DNA from: Dechloromonas denitrificans
Lineage (GTDB): Bacteria > Pseudomonadota > Gammaproteobacteria > Burkholderiales > Rhodocyclaceae
Assembly: GCF_020510665.1 (NCBI RefSeq)
Contig: NZ_CP075187.1
Location: 2,594,501 to 2,658,500, forward strand
DNA length: 64,000 bases
Direction: 5' to 3'
Made by a program: the position numbers and the translations under genes. The notes beneath the pieces were generated by a model that did not search any database, was not told the DNA's origin, and worked only from the letters and a program-made list of their open reading frames with translations. This document shows positions 1 to 9,481 of the stretch, piece by piece. Within the stretch, counting starts at the first letter, position 1; every line of letters begins with the position of its first letter.

Positions 1-1
1 C

Positions 2-370
2 GCCAATACCGGCCAGACCATCGACATCAACATCAGTGCCCTGACCAATGCGTCGTTCACGATGGTCGGTTCGAATATTTGCTCGGCCGGCTCCGCCACC
101 TCGATGATCGATGCCATCGACACGGCAATGAATACGATCAACACCCAGCGCGCCAACATTGGCGGCGCCCAGAGTCGCTTCGAATCTGTCGTCTCCCAAC
201 TCCAAGTCGCCCGTGAAAACCAGGAAGGCGCCCGCAGCCGCATCATGGATGCCGACTTTGCCGAAGAAACCGCCCGCCTGACCCGCGCCCAGATTCTGCA
301 ACAAGCAGGGACCGCAATGCTGGCCCAGGCCAACTCCTTGCCGAACAACGTGCTCAGCCTGCTCCGCTAA
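2..370 (+). CDS. fliC: Flagellin 1, C-terminal part (left edge of window)
   Basis: Flagellin is the filament subunit, exported by the flagellar type III system. Only the last 122 residues are present; the frame is open from base 2 and the start lies outside the window. The segment covers the end of D1 and the C-terminal D0 helix, with the typical [20 protein letters not shown] and NNVLSLLR endings. It is closely similar to the complete flagellin at 2442-3260, so the two are tandem paralogues separated by flaG and fliD. It carries one cysteine (SNIC), at the same place as in flagellin 2, which is unusual for flagellins. Identification is secure; regulation cannot be judged because the promoter is off the window. 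Confidence 0.95.
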   Translation, partial: ANTGQTIDINISALTNASFTMVGSNICSAGSATSMIDAIDTAMNTINTQRANIGGAQSRFESVVSQLQVARENQEGARSRIMDADFAEETARLTRAQILQQAGTAMLAQANSLPNNVLSLLR

Positions 371-423
371 CCGGCAGTTTTTACCGGTCAGCCATCCGGA
401 GCGGCAATTTAACCTGCCGCTCC
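370..423 (+). terminator. Inverted repeats between flagellin 1 and flaG
   Basis: Two stem candidates follow the flagellin stop codon: a short ACCGG/CCGGT pair (370-374 and 384-388) and a 9-bp pair GGAGCGGCA (398-406) / TGCCGCTCC (415-423). No T-tract follows, so this is more likely an attenuator or mRNA 3'-end stabiliser that lowers flaG-fliD expression relative to flagellin than a full terminator. That role is inference. Confidence 0.4.
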
Positions 424-448
424 ACCGGCCCAAGAAAGGAATCCCATC

Positions 449-838
449 ATGGCCATTCAAAGCATCAGCGGCGGAAATCCGGCTGCATACGCATCTCCGC
501 CGCCAGGCGACCAAGTCCAACGCCAGGCTGCCGCCGCAGCCCAGCGCGCCGAAGCCGAAAAGACAGCCGAACTCGCACCAACGCCGGAAACCAAGAAATC
601 CGTCCGCGAAATTCAGAAAGAAGACGTCAAGAAAGCCGTTGATGATGTCCAGAATTTCGTCAACACCAAAAACCAGGACATTCTTTTCTCGATTGATGAA
701 GATCTTGGAAAAACGGTCGTCAAGGTCGTCGACCGCAGCACCAAGGAACTGATCCGGCAATTCCCTTCGGAAGACATGCTGCAGATCGCCAAGGCTCTGG
801 ACAAACTGCAGGGACTGCTGGTCAAACAACAGGCATAA
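449..838 (+). CDS. flaG: FlaG family protein
   Basis: The 129-residue protein has a low-complexity, Ala/Pro/Gln-rich N-terminal half. The conserved FlaG core follows at about residues 70-125, including FSIDEDLGKTVVKVVD and LIRQFP. FlaG proteins sit beside flagellin and fliD genes in polar flagellates and influence filament length; their biochemical role is not settled. A ribosome-binding site (AAAGGA) lies about 10 bases before the ATG. The gene lies between flagellin 1 and fliD and is probably co-transcribed with both. Assignment rests on the conserved C-terminal motif and context. Confidence 0.9.
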   Translation: MAIQSISGGNPAAYASPPPGDQVQRQAAAAAQRAEAEKTAELAPTPETKKSVREIQKEDVKKAVDDVQNFVNTKNQDILFSIDEDLGKTVVKVVDRSTKELIRQFPSEDMLQIAKALDKLQGLLVKQQA

Positions 839-880
839 TTCCTGCTATTAAGAAGGCACTTCTTGTTGTAAGGAACTGAC

Positions 881-2290
881 ATGGCTAGCATTTCATCACT
901 CGGCGTAGGTAGCGGCTTGGATGCGGAAAGCATCGTAACCAAGCTGATGGCCGTCGAGAAACTGCCACTGACTCGCCTGACAACACGAACCGCTGGCTAT
1001 AACGCAAAGATCTCGGCCTACGGCGCGATCAGCAGCGCCCTGGCAACGCTGAAAACAGCGGCCAATGCGTTCTATTCGACCAAGACCAACCTTCTGACCT
1101 CGACGGTCTCGGATGCCACGGTCGCATCGGCAACCAGCGGAACCAGCGCCTCATCCGGGACATACGCCCTGGAAATCTCCCAGCTTGCCAAAGCACACTC
1201 GCTATCGAGCCGGGTAGCCGGTGCCAGCGAAACGATGGGGACAGGCTCGCTCGCAATCTCCAACGGCAGCAACAGCTTCTCGGTCACGATCGACAGCACG
1301 AACAATACGCTGGCCGGCATCCGGGATGCCATCAATGCCAGCAGCACCAACACATCGGTACGCGCCAACATCCTGACCGATACAAGCGGCGCACGCCTGG
1401 TCCTGACCAGCAAGGAAACCGGGGCAAGCAATACGATCTCGATTGCGGTCACCGACAACGACGGCAACAATACCGATGCATACAACGCCCTGAGCAACAC
1501 GACCCCGGGCCTGTCCCAGCTTTCCTTTACCTCGGGCGGCAATAACCTGACACAAGTCCAAGCAGCCCAGAATGCCCAGGTCAAGCTGGACAACGTCGAT
1601 TTGTCTTTCAGCTCCAATACGGTTGTTGACGCAATTCCCGGCGTAACCCTCAAGCTGACCAAGGAAAATGCCGGTACGCCAGCGACAGTGACCATTGCAC
1701 GCGACTCAACCGGCATCAAGAAAGTCGCCGACGATTTCGTGAAGGTCTACAACGACCTGCACAGCACCATCGCCAAGAACACCGCAGCGAACCCCAGTAC
1801 GACACTATCAACGTCGACGGATGCCGCATCAACCGCCAGCGCGCTAACCGGAGACTCGACCGCACGTTCGATCGACCGCCAGATGCGCGAAGCACTGCGT
1901 ACCGTACCAAGCGGCGTGACAGGCGCCCTCACACAGCTTGCCGATGCAGGCATCAGCATTGACTCAAGCGGTGTCATGTCGGTCGACGCCACAAAATTCC
2001 AGAAAGCTGTCGACACTAATTTCAGCGGCCTGCAAAGCATGATGGACGGCTACGGCAAAGCGGTTAATACGCTGGTTACGACACTGACAGACACCAACGG
2101 GGTGATCAGCGCCCGAACAACGGGCCTGAAAGACTCGATCAAGTTGCTCGACAACCAGAAAGAAATGCTCAACAACCGGCTAACCTCAATCGAGAAACGG
2201 TACAGAGCCCGCTTTTCTTCACTCGACACGATGATTTCAGGCATGCAAACCACCAGCACATTCCTGACGCAACAGATTGCAAAAATGTAG
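881..2290 (+). CDS. fliD: Flagellar filament cap protein FliD
   Basis: FliD forms the cap at the filament tip that folds and inserts exported flagellin; FliS and FliT act as chaperones in the same system. The 469-residue product has the family's N-terminal region (SSLGVGSGLDAESIVTKLM) and a C-terminal helical region ending in FLTQQIAKM, with a variable Ser/Thr-rich middle. The length is usual for FliD. The SD AAGGA lies 7 bases before the ATG. A strong bidirectional terminator follows at 2308-2350, so this gene closes the flagellin 1-flaG-fliD unit. Confidence 0.97.
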   Translation: MASISSLGVGSGLDAESIVTKLMAVEKLPLTRLTTRTAGYNAKISAYGAISSALATLKTAANAFYSTKTNLLTSTVSDATVASATSGTSASSGTYALEISQLAKAHSLSSRVAGASETMGTGSLAISNGSNSFSVTIDSTNNTLAGIRDAINASSTNTSVRANILTDTSGARLVLTSKETGASNTISIAVTDNDGNNTDAYNALSNTTPGLSQLSFTSGGNNLTQVQAAQNAQVKLDNVDLSFSSNTVVDAIPGVTLKLTKENAGTPATVTIARDSTGIKKVADDFVKVYNDLHSTIAKNTAANPSTTLSTSTDAASTASALTGDSTARSIDRQMREALRTVPSGVTGALTQLADAGISIDSSGVMSVDATKFQKAVDTNFSGLQSMMDGYGKAVNTLVTTLTDTNGVISARTTGLKDSIKLLDNQKEMLNNRLTSIEKRYRARFSSLDTMISGMQTTSTFLTQQIAKM

Positions 2291-2307
2291 TTGACCGCAA
2301 AAACCTC

Positions 2308-2350
2308 GTAGAAACAAAAACGGCGTCTTGTGCGCCGTTTTTGTTTCTAC
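2308..2350 (+). terminator. Strong bidirectional terminator after fliD
   Basis: A perfect 18-bp inverted repeat has arms GTAGAAACAAAAACGGCG (2308-2325) and its complement (2333-2350) around a 7-base loop. The GC core (ACGGCG/CGCCGT) is followed by TTTTTGTTT on the plus strand. The matching A-tract on the left arm makes it symmetric for the minus strand. It insulates flagellin 1-flaG-fliD from the promoter of flagellin 2, 12 bases further on. Confidence 0.9.
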
Positions 2351-2362
2351 GGCAAAAAAAGC

Positions 2363-2377
2363 TGGCACGCTTAATGC
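2363..2377 (+). promoter_or_regulatory. Sigma-54 promoter of flagellin 2
   Basis: TGGCACGCTTAATGC matches the -24/-12 consensus, with GG and GC separated by exactly 10 bases. The predicted transcript starts near 2389, leaving a leader of about 50 bases before the flagellin ATG at 2442 with its strong SD (GGAGGAG). The likely activator is FlrC, encoded at 6803-8185. Confidence 0.85.
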
Positions 2378-2441
2378 TTTAGTTAGTTCAACGATCGATC
2401 AGTAAAAGGATCGTCCAGCTAACTTTTGCAGGAGGAGTGCC

Positions 2442-3260
2442 ATGCCTCAAATCATTAACACCAATATCCCCTCGCTGACCGCTCAGCGCAACCTCAACAC
2501 ATCGCAAGGTTCACTGGCTGTCGCCCTGAATCGCCTGTCTTCGGGTCTGCGAGTCAATTCCGCCAAGGATGACGCAGCCGGGCTGGCTATCGCAACCCGA
2601 CTCGAAGCCCAGTCCCGCGGCATGGGCATGGCCATCCGGAACGCCAACGATGCAGTTTCGTTTGTCCAGACGGCAGAAGGCGGCGTGGCAAAGATCAATG
2701 AAGCGCTGCAGCGCATGCGCGAACTCGCCGTACAGGCCGCCAACGGCACCTATACCGCCAGCGACCGTGAGAATCTCAATGCCGAGTTTCAGCAGCTCAG
2801 TTCGGAAGTAGCGCGCGTTGCATCGCAAACAGAATTCAACGGCTTACAGATGTTCAACGGGTCTGGAACGCAAACATTCCAGGTGGGCGCCAATGTCGGA
2901 CAAACAATCGACATTCAAATCGGCAATTTTACTGCCGCGTCGATTGCCCAGACCGGCTCCAACATTTGCAACGTCGCCAATGCCAACGATGTGCTGACTG
3001 CCATCGATGCAGCCATGAACACCGTCAATACGCAACGTGCAAACCTGGGTGGCGCGCAAAGTCGTCTCGACGCCGTAGTTTCCCAGTTGCAGGTATCCAG
3101 GGAAAATCAGGAAGCATCGCGCAGCCGGATCATGGATGCCGACTATGCCGAGGAAACCGCTCGCTTGACCCGTGCGCAAATTCTCCAGCAAGCAGGCACG
3201 GCCATGCTGGCACAAGCCAACTCGGTCCCCAACAACGTTCTGTCCCTGCTCCGCCAGTAA
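2442..3260 (+). CDS. fliC: Flagellin 2
   Basis: This is a complete flagellin of 272 residues. That is short for the family, so it probably consists of D0/D1 with almost no exposed D2/D3 domain. The N-terminus (NTNIPSLTAQRNLN, SGLRVNSAKDDAAGLAIA) and C-terminus (NNVLSLLRQ) are canonical. Residue 176 is a cysteine (TGC at 2967-2969), the only one in the protein, and the partial flagellin 1 has it at the same site. The gene has its own sigma-54 promoter and a very strong SD, fitting high expression. FliS and FliT are encoded downstream. Function is certain; which flagellin dominates the filament cannot be told. Confidence 0.98.
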   Translation: MPQIINTNIPSLTAQRNLNTSQGSLAVALNRLSSGLRVNSAKDDAAGLAIATRLEAQSRGMGMAIRNANDAVSFVQTAEGGVAKINEALQRMRELAVQAANGTYTASDRENLNAEFQQLSSEVARVASQTEFNGLQMFNGSGTQTFQVGANVGQTIDIQIGNFTAASIAQTGSNICNVANANDVLTAIDAAMNTVNTQRANLGGAQSRLDAVVSQLQVSRENQEASRSRIMDADYAEETARLTRAQILQQAGTAMLAQANSVPNNVLSLLRQ

Positions 3261-3285
3261 GCCTTGATTGAGTAGTAACATGCTC

Positions 3286-3312
3286 TCAAGTTGGCGGACT
3301 TGAATCCGTTAT
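3286..3312 (+). promoter_or_regulatory. Possible sigma-28 promoter of fliS operon
   Basis: TCAAGTTG, an 11-base spacer and TCCGTTAT match 11 of 16 positions of TAAAGTTT-N11-GCCGATAA. It lies in the 153-base gap between flagellin 2 and fliS and would serve fliS-fliT and the genes beyond. TCAAGT/ACTTGA in the same place can also pair as a small stem, so the assignment is tentative. Confidence 0.4.
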
Positions 3313-3413
3313 AACTGGGGAGACCTTGAGCAGCCCGCGGAATCGGCCTTTACACAGGGGTTCCGTGACTGCTCCAGGAGAGCTTCAATCAACAAGACTG
3401 TGAGTGACATTTC

Positions 3414-3824
3414 GTGTTTGGCTTTGGACAACGTAGCGCTGGTGCCTATTCTCAGGTTGGACTGGAAACATCCGTCCAGACAGCGGATCCGTACAAACTG
3501 ATCCTGTTGCTGTTTGAAGGTGCCAGAGATGCAATCCTGCTTGCACGCTCCGCGATGGAGAACAAGCAAATCGAGGCACGAGGCAGTGCGATTTCGAAAG
3601 CCATCGACATCATCACCAATGGTCTGAAAGCCAGCCTGGATCTTGAGCAAGGCGGCGATCTGGCCGACCAGCTGGCCAGCCTGTATGAATACATGACCGT
3701 TCGGCTGCTGCACGCCAACATGAAAAACGACAAGTCAATTCTCGACGAAGTTCTTGAATTACTTGAAGAAATTCATTCTGCCTGGCGGCAAATCCCGGCC
3801 GAAGAACGTCATTTGCCAGGCTAA
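3414..3824 (+). CDS. fliS: Flagellin export chaperone FliS
   Basis: FliS binds the C-terminal D0 segment of flagellin in the cytoplasm and prevents premature polymerisation before export. The 136-residue helical protein has the family's N-terminus (GAYSQVGLETSVQTADPYKLILLLFEGA) and helical hairpins through residue 125. The start is GTG. It follows flagellin 2, its presumed client, and is 6 bases from fliT, so the two are probably co-transcribed. Length is normal for the family. Confidence 0.96.
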   Translation: MFGFGQRSAGAYSQVGLETSVQTADPYKLILLLFEGARDAILLARSAMENKQIEARGSAISKAIDIITNGLKASLDLEQGGDLADQLASLYEYMTVRLLHANMKNDKSILDEVLELLEEIHSAWRQIPAEERHLPG

Positions 3825-3830
3825 GCAACC

Positions 3831-4112
3831 GTGGCAGAAAAATCGCTTCTCGCTTTTTTCGAAAAGCTGCAGGAAATATCGCAGACGATGCTTTCAACCC
3901 GGGAAGATGGCGACTGGGACAAGCTCGAACTGCTGATTGCGGCACGTAGCGAGATGATCAGGAATCACCAGGACGGCAATTACCCGGCACCATCATCCGT
4001 GGACCGGCAAAAAATCCGGGTTATCTGCGAAAGCATCCAGCACTCGGATAAAGGAATTCTGGAAGACGCCACCGAATGGCGGGACCAGATTCGTCAATTC
4101 ATATTAAAGTAG
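3831..4112 (+). CDS. fliT: FliT-like flagellar chaperone
   Basis: The small 93-residue protein is mostly helical and starts at GTG, 6 bases after fliS. The position directly after fliS, the size and the helical pattern (SLLAFFEKLQEISQTML ... ILEDATEWRDQIRQFI) fit FliT, the chaperone of the cap protein FliD. FliT sequences diverge strongly, so the call leans on context. Whether it also acts as a transcriptional regulator, as in enterics, cannot be told; that target (FlhDC) is not seen here. Confidence 0.7.
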   Translation: MAEKSLLAFFEKLQEISQTMLSTREDGDWDKLELLIAARSEMIRNHQDGNYPAPSSVDRQKIRVICESIQHSDKGILEDATEWRDQIRQFILK

Positions 4113-4152
4113 TTACCCGCCTTTCACCCACGGCCGACCAGGTCACTACACG

Positions 4153-5370
4153 ATGATCCCCGCCGATCTAGCCAGTCGCCTGCGGCAGGTTACCCAAGAC
4201 CTTCCTGCGCCGGTACAACCCGCACCTGCCGCCCAAAAAGTAGCCGATGTCCTCAGCGAATTCTCTGTTGGACAGCGGATCATGGCTGAAATCCAAAGCC
4301 TGCTGCCAAACGGGACTTACCGAGCCGTCATCGCCCAGCGCGATCTGACACTGGCCCTGCCATTTTCGGCCAAAGCGGGCGACACGATTGAACTCGAAGT
4401 CGTAGAAAACGACGGCAAACTCACCCTGGCGGTGGTGGGCAATAAAACAGCGAGCGAGGCAGGCGGCAAGGGCAATAATTCGGTTTCAACCAGTCTGAGC
4501 AAGACTGGCAATTTGATTGGCGAACTGCTCGGCAAAGTGGAACAGCAAGGCGGGCAGGCCAAACCTGCCGCCCTGAATGCCAATCAACCACTGGTCACCC
4601 ACTTCTCAGGACAAGCCGGCGAGCTTCTTCCCGCACTCAAGGAGTCGCTGAGCAAAAGCGGCATGTTCTACGAGGCGCACCAGGCGCAATGGCTCGAAGG
4701 CAAGCTGAGCACAGCCAACCTGCTACAAGAACCCCAAGGGAAACTTTCAACCCTGATTCCGGCACCGACCAATGCCGCCCCCTCTTCCGTCCATGCTGAC
4801 TCGGCAGATATTGCCGCTCACGTCCATCTATCGGAAGGGGCCTTGCAAAAAACGCAGGCTGAATCACCGCCCGCCAATCCATCTCAAGCAGAAGCCGCAG
4901 CAAAAACGGCAGTCACCAGCAACACCGAGCCAAAGACCGCCAGCACGCTACAACCCACCGAGCAACCGACCAGCCAGCGCACAACGGCCATTCATCCAGA
5001 GCTCACCCCTATCGTCCAGCAGCAACTGAATGCCCTCGCCACCCAAACCTATGTCTGGCAGGGACAAGTCTGGCCGGGGCAACCCATGCACTGGGAAATT
5101 ACCGAAGACGACGGTCGACCGCGCTCAGAGATCGACGAAACCCCGGCCCGCTGGCAAACCCGGCTCAAACTTGAGCTGCCGAACCTGGGCGGCATAGAAG
5201 CACGCTTGCGCCTGGGGAACACGGGAAGCCTTGAACTGACGCTGACCACGGATAACGACTCAAGCGAAGCCACACTTCGTGCTGCCGCCAAGCAACTCGG
5301 CAGCGCCCTGGAAGCATCCGGGCTACAACTCAACAAATTTACAGTCACCCATGGCGAAATCACACCTTGA
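4153..5370 (+). CDS. Second FliK-like hook-length control protein
   Basis: The 405-residue protein has a Gln/Ala/Pro/Thr-rich disordered middle (residues about 210-285). A compact C-terminal domain at about 300-405 (MHWEITEDDG ... RLRLGNTGSLELTLTTDN) resembles the FliK export-specificity-switch domain. The canonical fliK is at 14830-15975, so this is a second FliK-like protein. Its end overlaps by 20 bases the gene for a freestanding FlhB C-terminal domain. FliK C-domains bind FlhB C-domains, so the two products plausibly interact. This is a recognisable pairing, but the role is inferred. Alternative reading: a degenerate paralogue kept for regulation rather than for length control. Confidence 0.7.
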   Translation: MIPADLASRLRQVTQDLPAPVQPAPAAQKVADVLSEFSVGQRIMAEIQSLLPNGTYRAVIAQRDLTLALPFSAKAGDTIELEVVENDGKLTLAVVGNKTASEAGGKGNNSVSTSLSKTGNLIGELLGKVEQQGGQAKPAALNANQPLVTHFSGQAGELLPALKESLSKSGMFYEAHQAQWLEGKLSTANLLQEPQGKLSTLIPAPTNAAPSSVHADSADIAAHVHLSEGALQKTQAESPPANPSQAEAAAKTAVTSNTEPKTASTLQPTEQPTSQRTTAIHPELTPIVQQQLNALATQTYVWQGQVWPGQPMHWEITEDDGRPRSEIDETPARWQTRLKLELPNLGGIEARLRLGNTGSLELTLTTDNDSSEATLRAAAKQLGSALEASGLQLNKFTVTHGEITP

Positions 5371-5629
5371 GCATGTGCGCGAGGCGATTGCCCTCGCCTA
5401 CGGTCAAGCCGATGCCGCTCCTCGCGTTGTCGCCAAGGGACGCGGCCTGGTTGCCGAACAGATTATTGCCAAGGCTCGGGAATCCGGGGTATATGTACAT
5501 GAATCCCCGGAGATGGTTGCCTTATTGACTCAGGTTGATATTGACCAATCTATTCCCGCCGAACTTTACCTTGCCGTTGCCGAACTTCTTGCCTGGCTGT
5601 ATCGCCTTGAAAACAAAGATAACCCATGA
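5351..5629 (+). CDS. Freestanding FlhB C-terminal domain protein (FlhX-like)
   Basis: This 92-residue protein aligns with the C-terminal cytoplasmic domain of FlhB immediately after its NPTH self-cleavage site. It shares APRVVAKGRG versus APKVVAKGMG, IPAELYLAVAELLAWLYRL versus IPSALYNAVAEVLAYVYQL, and intermediate matches. It has no membrane helices and no NPTH motif, so it looks like a ready-made FlhB-CC fragment. The full-length FlhB (NPTH present) is at 41203-42336. The ATG at 5351 is chosen because the conserved part begins there; the frame is open further upstream. It overlaps the FliK-like gene before it, and its stop overlaps the PilZ gene start by 4 bases, indicating translational coupling. 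FlhX-type proteins can substitute for the FlhB C-domain in some bacteria. Confidence 0.85.
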   Translation: MAKSHLEHVREAIALAYGQADAAPRVVAKGRGLVAEQIIAKARESGVYVHESPEMVALLTQVDIDQSIPAELYLAVAELLAWLYRLENKDNP

Positions 5630-6414
5630 CTATTGATCAGGATTCCAGCGCCCCCGTTTTTGAAATTGACCGGCCCGAAACCTACGGCCAGTTTCTCCTC
5701 AACCGGCCGGTGGAAATAACCTCCTACCTGCGATCGCTCGAGAAACAACATGCCATCATCACCATCTACGTTGATGGCGGCCGAAAATTTTTTATCAGCA
5801 CGATTCTCGCGGTCGACGAAGCAACGGGCCACACTTTCCTTGACCTGGCCAACTCCGATGAAATTCGACGCCTGACAGAGCGCTCGCCGGAACTGACGCT
5901 GACCGCGATTCTGGACAAGGTCACGATCCAGTTGCGCGTGACCAATCAATACGCCGGCAACATCAACGGACGTGACGCGCTGGGGATTCCACTCCCTGCA
6001 ACCATGCTGCGCCTGCAGCGGCGCGAATATTTCCGGCTTGAAACACCTCACGCCCTGCCGCTGCATTGCAAACTGGCCAGGCTGCGCGAAGACAACACAA
6101 CCGAAGTCTTCAATCTTTCCCTGCTCGACATCAGTGGTGGTGGCATCAGCCTGATGGGCAAGATCGAACAGAGCGATTCATTCTCACCGGGCAGCATTTT
6201 CCCGGATTGTCGTCTTGAAATTCCAGGTGACGGATTTATTGCCGTGAATTTGTGCGTTCGCAAGGTCAGCCAGCAAGAAACACGCGGCGGACTGCCTTAC
6301 TTGCGAATTGGCTGCGAATTTACCAGTTTGCCGGGTACCCGCCTGGCGCAGATTCAGCGCTACATCACGCGCATGGAGCGCGAAAGAAAAGCCCGGGAAT
6401 CCGGGCTATCCTGA
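5626..6414 (+). CDS. ycgR: Flagellar brake protein YcgR (PilZ, c-di-GMP effector)
   Basis: The 262-residue protein has a YcgR N-terminal beta domain (about 1-125) and a PilZ domain (about 130-250). The c-di-GMP ligands are visible: the arginine motif RLQRREYFR near residue 128-136, and DISGGGISL near residue 167. On binding c-di-GMP, YcgR proteins dock at the rotor/stator and slow or bias the motor. The start overlaps the stop of the FlhB-domain gene (ATGA), so it ends the fliS-fliT-fliK2-flhX-ycgR unit. Downstream lies fliE in the opposite direction. Confidence 0.92.
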   Translation: MTIDQDSSAPVFEIDRPETYGQFLLNRPVEITSYLRSLEKQHAIITIYVDGGRKFFISTILAVDEATGHTFLDLANSDEIRRLTERSPELTLTAILDKVTIQLRVTNQYAGNINGRDALGIPLPATMLRLQRREYFRLETPHALPLHCKLARLREDNTTEVFNLSLLDISGGGISLMGKIEQSDSFSPGSIFPDCRLEIPGDGFIAVNLCVRKVSQQETRGGLPYLRIGCEFTSLPGTRLAQIQRYITRMERERKARESGLS

Positions 6415-6442
6415 AAAACATGCAGGCTCAGACCTGCATGTT
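6390..6442 (-). terminator. Tandem hairpins terminating fliE
   Basis: Two stems lie at the convergent ends of ycgR and fliE. AACATGCAGG/CCTGCATGTT (6417-6426, 6433-6442) is followed on the minus strand by TTTTT. AGCCCGG/CCGGGCT (6390-6396, 6401-6407) is followed on the minus strand by TTTTCTTT. Both are oriented to stop fliE transcription. The first overlaps the fliE stop codon and the second lies inside the end of ycgR. Confidence 0.75.
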
Positions 6443-6748
6443 CATTACGTCCTGGTAGGCACTGACCAGCTTGTTCCGTACCTGCACCATTTCCTGAAAA
6501 GAAACACTGGCCGTCTGCAACGCAATCATGACTTCGTGAAGATTCTGGTTGGTGTCGCCGGCGGCAAGTTTTTCCGCCATCTGATCAGCCTGGGTTTGTG
6601 TCTGGCTAACCTTGTCGATGGAATTTTGCAGCACGGAAGCAAAACTGGACGTACCGGTGGCTGCCGTCGTTTCCGCCGGTTTGCCCGTAGCCTGTGATGC
6701 GGTTGTCCGCAACACATTCAACATTTGTTCGATACCTTGCGTGTCCAT
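6428..6748 (-). CDS. fliE: Flagellar hook-basal body protein FliE
   Basis: FliE is the MS-ring/rod junction protein, an early export substrate. The 106-residue product has the canonical C-terminal half (LHEVMIALQTASVSFQEMVQVRNKLVSAYQDVMNMQV in outline), close to enteric FliE. The gene is unusual in position. It is transcribed away from fliF, lies downstream of flrBC on the minus strand, and has its own sigma-54 promoter at 6780-6794. In many polar flagellates fliE heads the fliEFG operon. The SD AAAGGAG precedes the ATG. Confidence 0.96.
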   Translation of the reverse strand: MDTQGIEQMLNVLRTTASQATGKPAETTAATGTSSFASVLQNSIDKVSQTQTQADQMAEKLAAGDTNQNLHEVMIALQTASVSFQEMVQVRNKLVSAYQDVMNMQV

Positions 6749-6779
6749 AAGACGCTCCTTTAATCCCGGTTAATCCAAA

Positions 6780-6794
6780 GCAAACATCAGGCCA
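6780..6794 (-). promoter_or_regulatory. Sigma-54 promoter of fliE
   Basis: On the minus strand TGGCCTGATGTTTGC has GG and GC exactly 10 bases apart and a TTTGC -12 element. It lies in the 54-base gap between the flrC stop codon and the fliE start. FliE can therefore be transcribed independently of flrBC. Confidence 0.75.
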
Positions 6795-6802
6795 GGAGGC
6801 CG

Positions 6803-8177
<1,375 letters not shown>

Positions 8178-8185
<8 letters not shown>

Positions 8186-9374
8186 CAGGATTTTTTTCCA
8201 TATCCGCCGAAATCAGCGGCAAACTCATTACGAACTCCGCCCCGCACCCCGGTTCGGAAAACAATTCAATCGCGCCACCGTGTGCCCGCGCCACACCCAG
8301 CGCAATGGCCAGCCCCAAGCCCGTTCCCTGCCCTTTGGTCGTAAAAAACGGTTCAAAAATACGTGCCTGCGTTTCCTTGGAGACACCAGGCCCGGAATCA
8401 CGCACGGAAAGAGTCAGCACGTCGCCGCGCCGAATCCCGGAAAGGCAAATCTTGCCGCCCACCGGGGTCGCCTGCATGGCATTTTCGAGCAAATTCACCA
8501 ATGCGCCGAACAAGGCTTTTCTTCCGCCAACGATTATCGCCTGTTCGCACTCGTCGACCGTGACAAACTCAAGCTGGTGCTCGCGCATCAAGGGCTCGAC
8601 CGTTTGCGCGGCCTCCAGCAACAAATCTCCGGCCGGGATCACATCACGACCGATACTTTCGCCACGGGCAAAAAGGAGCACATCCTGAATCAAGCGTTCG
8701 AGACGCCGCAATTGCCCCGTCGCCTTATCCGAGAAACGCGACCGCGCCTCATCACTGACGCCGGACTGCCCCAGATTCGAGGTATAGAGCAAGGCAGCAG
8801 CGAGCGGCGTGCGCAACTGGTGGGCCAAAGAGGCAGCCATCTCGCCCATCGCCGCCAAGCGCTGATTCCGCTCCAGTTCGGTCTTCATCCGGTGCGCCGC
8901 CGTTACATCATGAATCAGCAGGATTTTGCCCCCGGCGGAAGGTAGCGCACTTTCAGCGACAGAAAGCCGGGAATCCCCGGACAGCCACTCGCCAACCGTC
9001 ATTGTCGGCTCCAGATGCTGGCGCGCCACGTCTCCCCAGTGCTGCCCCATCACCGACGCACCAAAAAGCCCCATCGCCACCGGGTTGACCGCAGCAACCG
9101 TTGCGCTGGCATCAAGCAGGACCACGCCGGCAGGCAAAGCATCAAGCAGCGATGACAAGCGCTCCGACAAAGCCTCTTTTTCCTGATACTGACGCCGCAA
9201 TTCGCCATTGGCCACGGCCAGTTCTTCCGTCAGAGAGGCAACTCGCGTCTGCAAGGCCTCGTAAGCCTGCGTCAGCTCGGCAGAAACCTGATTAAAAACA
9301 GCAAAGGCACGTTGCAGTTCCTCTGCCTTGGCGTCTGCAACAAGGCTGGCTGGAGCACTCTGCGGAATGGTCAT
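8178..9374 (-). CDS. flrB: Flagellar sensor histidine kinase FlrB
   Basis: The 398-residue cytosolic kinase has no membrane segment. It has an N-terminal coiled coil (about 20-70) and a PAS-like domain (about 75-155, LLDALPAGVVLLDASATVAAVN). The HisKA H-box LAHQLRTPLAAALLY lies near residue 185. The HATPase domain has N-box LVNLLENAMQATPVGG, G1 DSGPGV and GTGLGLAIALG. It phosphorylates FlrC, encoded immediately downstream with an 8-base overlap. The lack of a sensor membrane domain fits the FlrB/FleS family, which responds to an internal assembly checkpoint. It is divergent from fliF. Confidence 0.94.
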
Positions 9375-9429
9375 TGAAAAAAGGGGGTCGTTTAGGCGTT
9401 GATAATAGTAGAATATTTCTAGGAAAATT

Positions 9430-9444
9430 TGGCTTCTCTATTGA
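9430..9444 (+). promoter_or_regulatory. Weak sigma-54-like site before fliF
   Basis: TTGGCTTCTCTATTGA has GG (9431-9432) and GA (9443-9444) at the right spacing, but the -12 element is TTGA, not TTGC. If used, transcription would begin near 9455, which fits a fliF start at 9482 and excludes the longer frame from 9374. The match is poor and the call is tentative. Confidence 0.25.
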
Positions 9445-9481
9445 TTCTTCTTCTGTTTCACCGCAATTTACCCAGGCATTG

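Noticed and set aside
9374..9481. N-terminal extension of fliF
   Set aside because: The 36 added residues are not FliF-like and occupy the divergent flrB-fliF promoter region.
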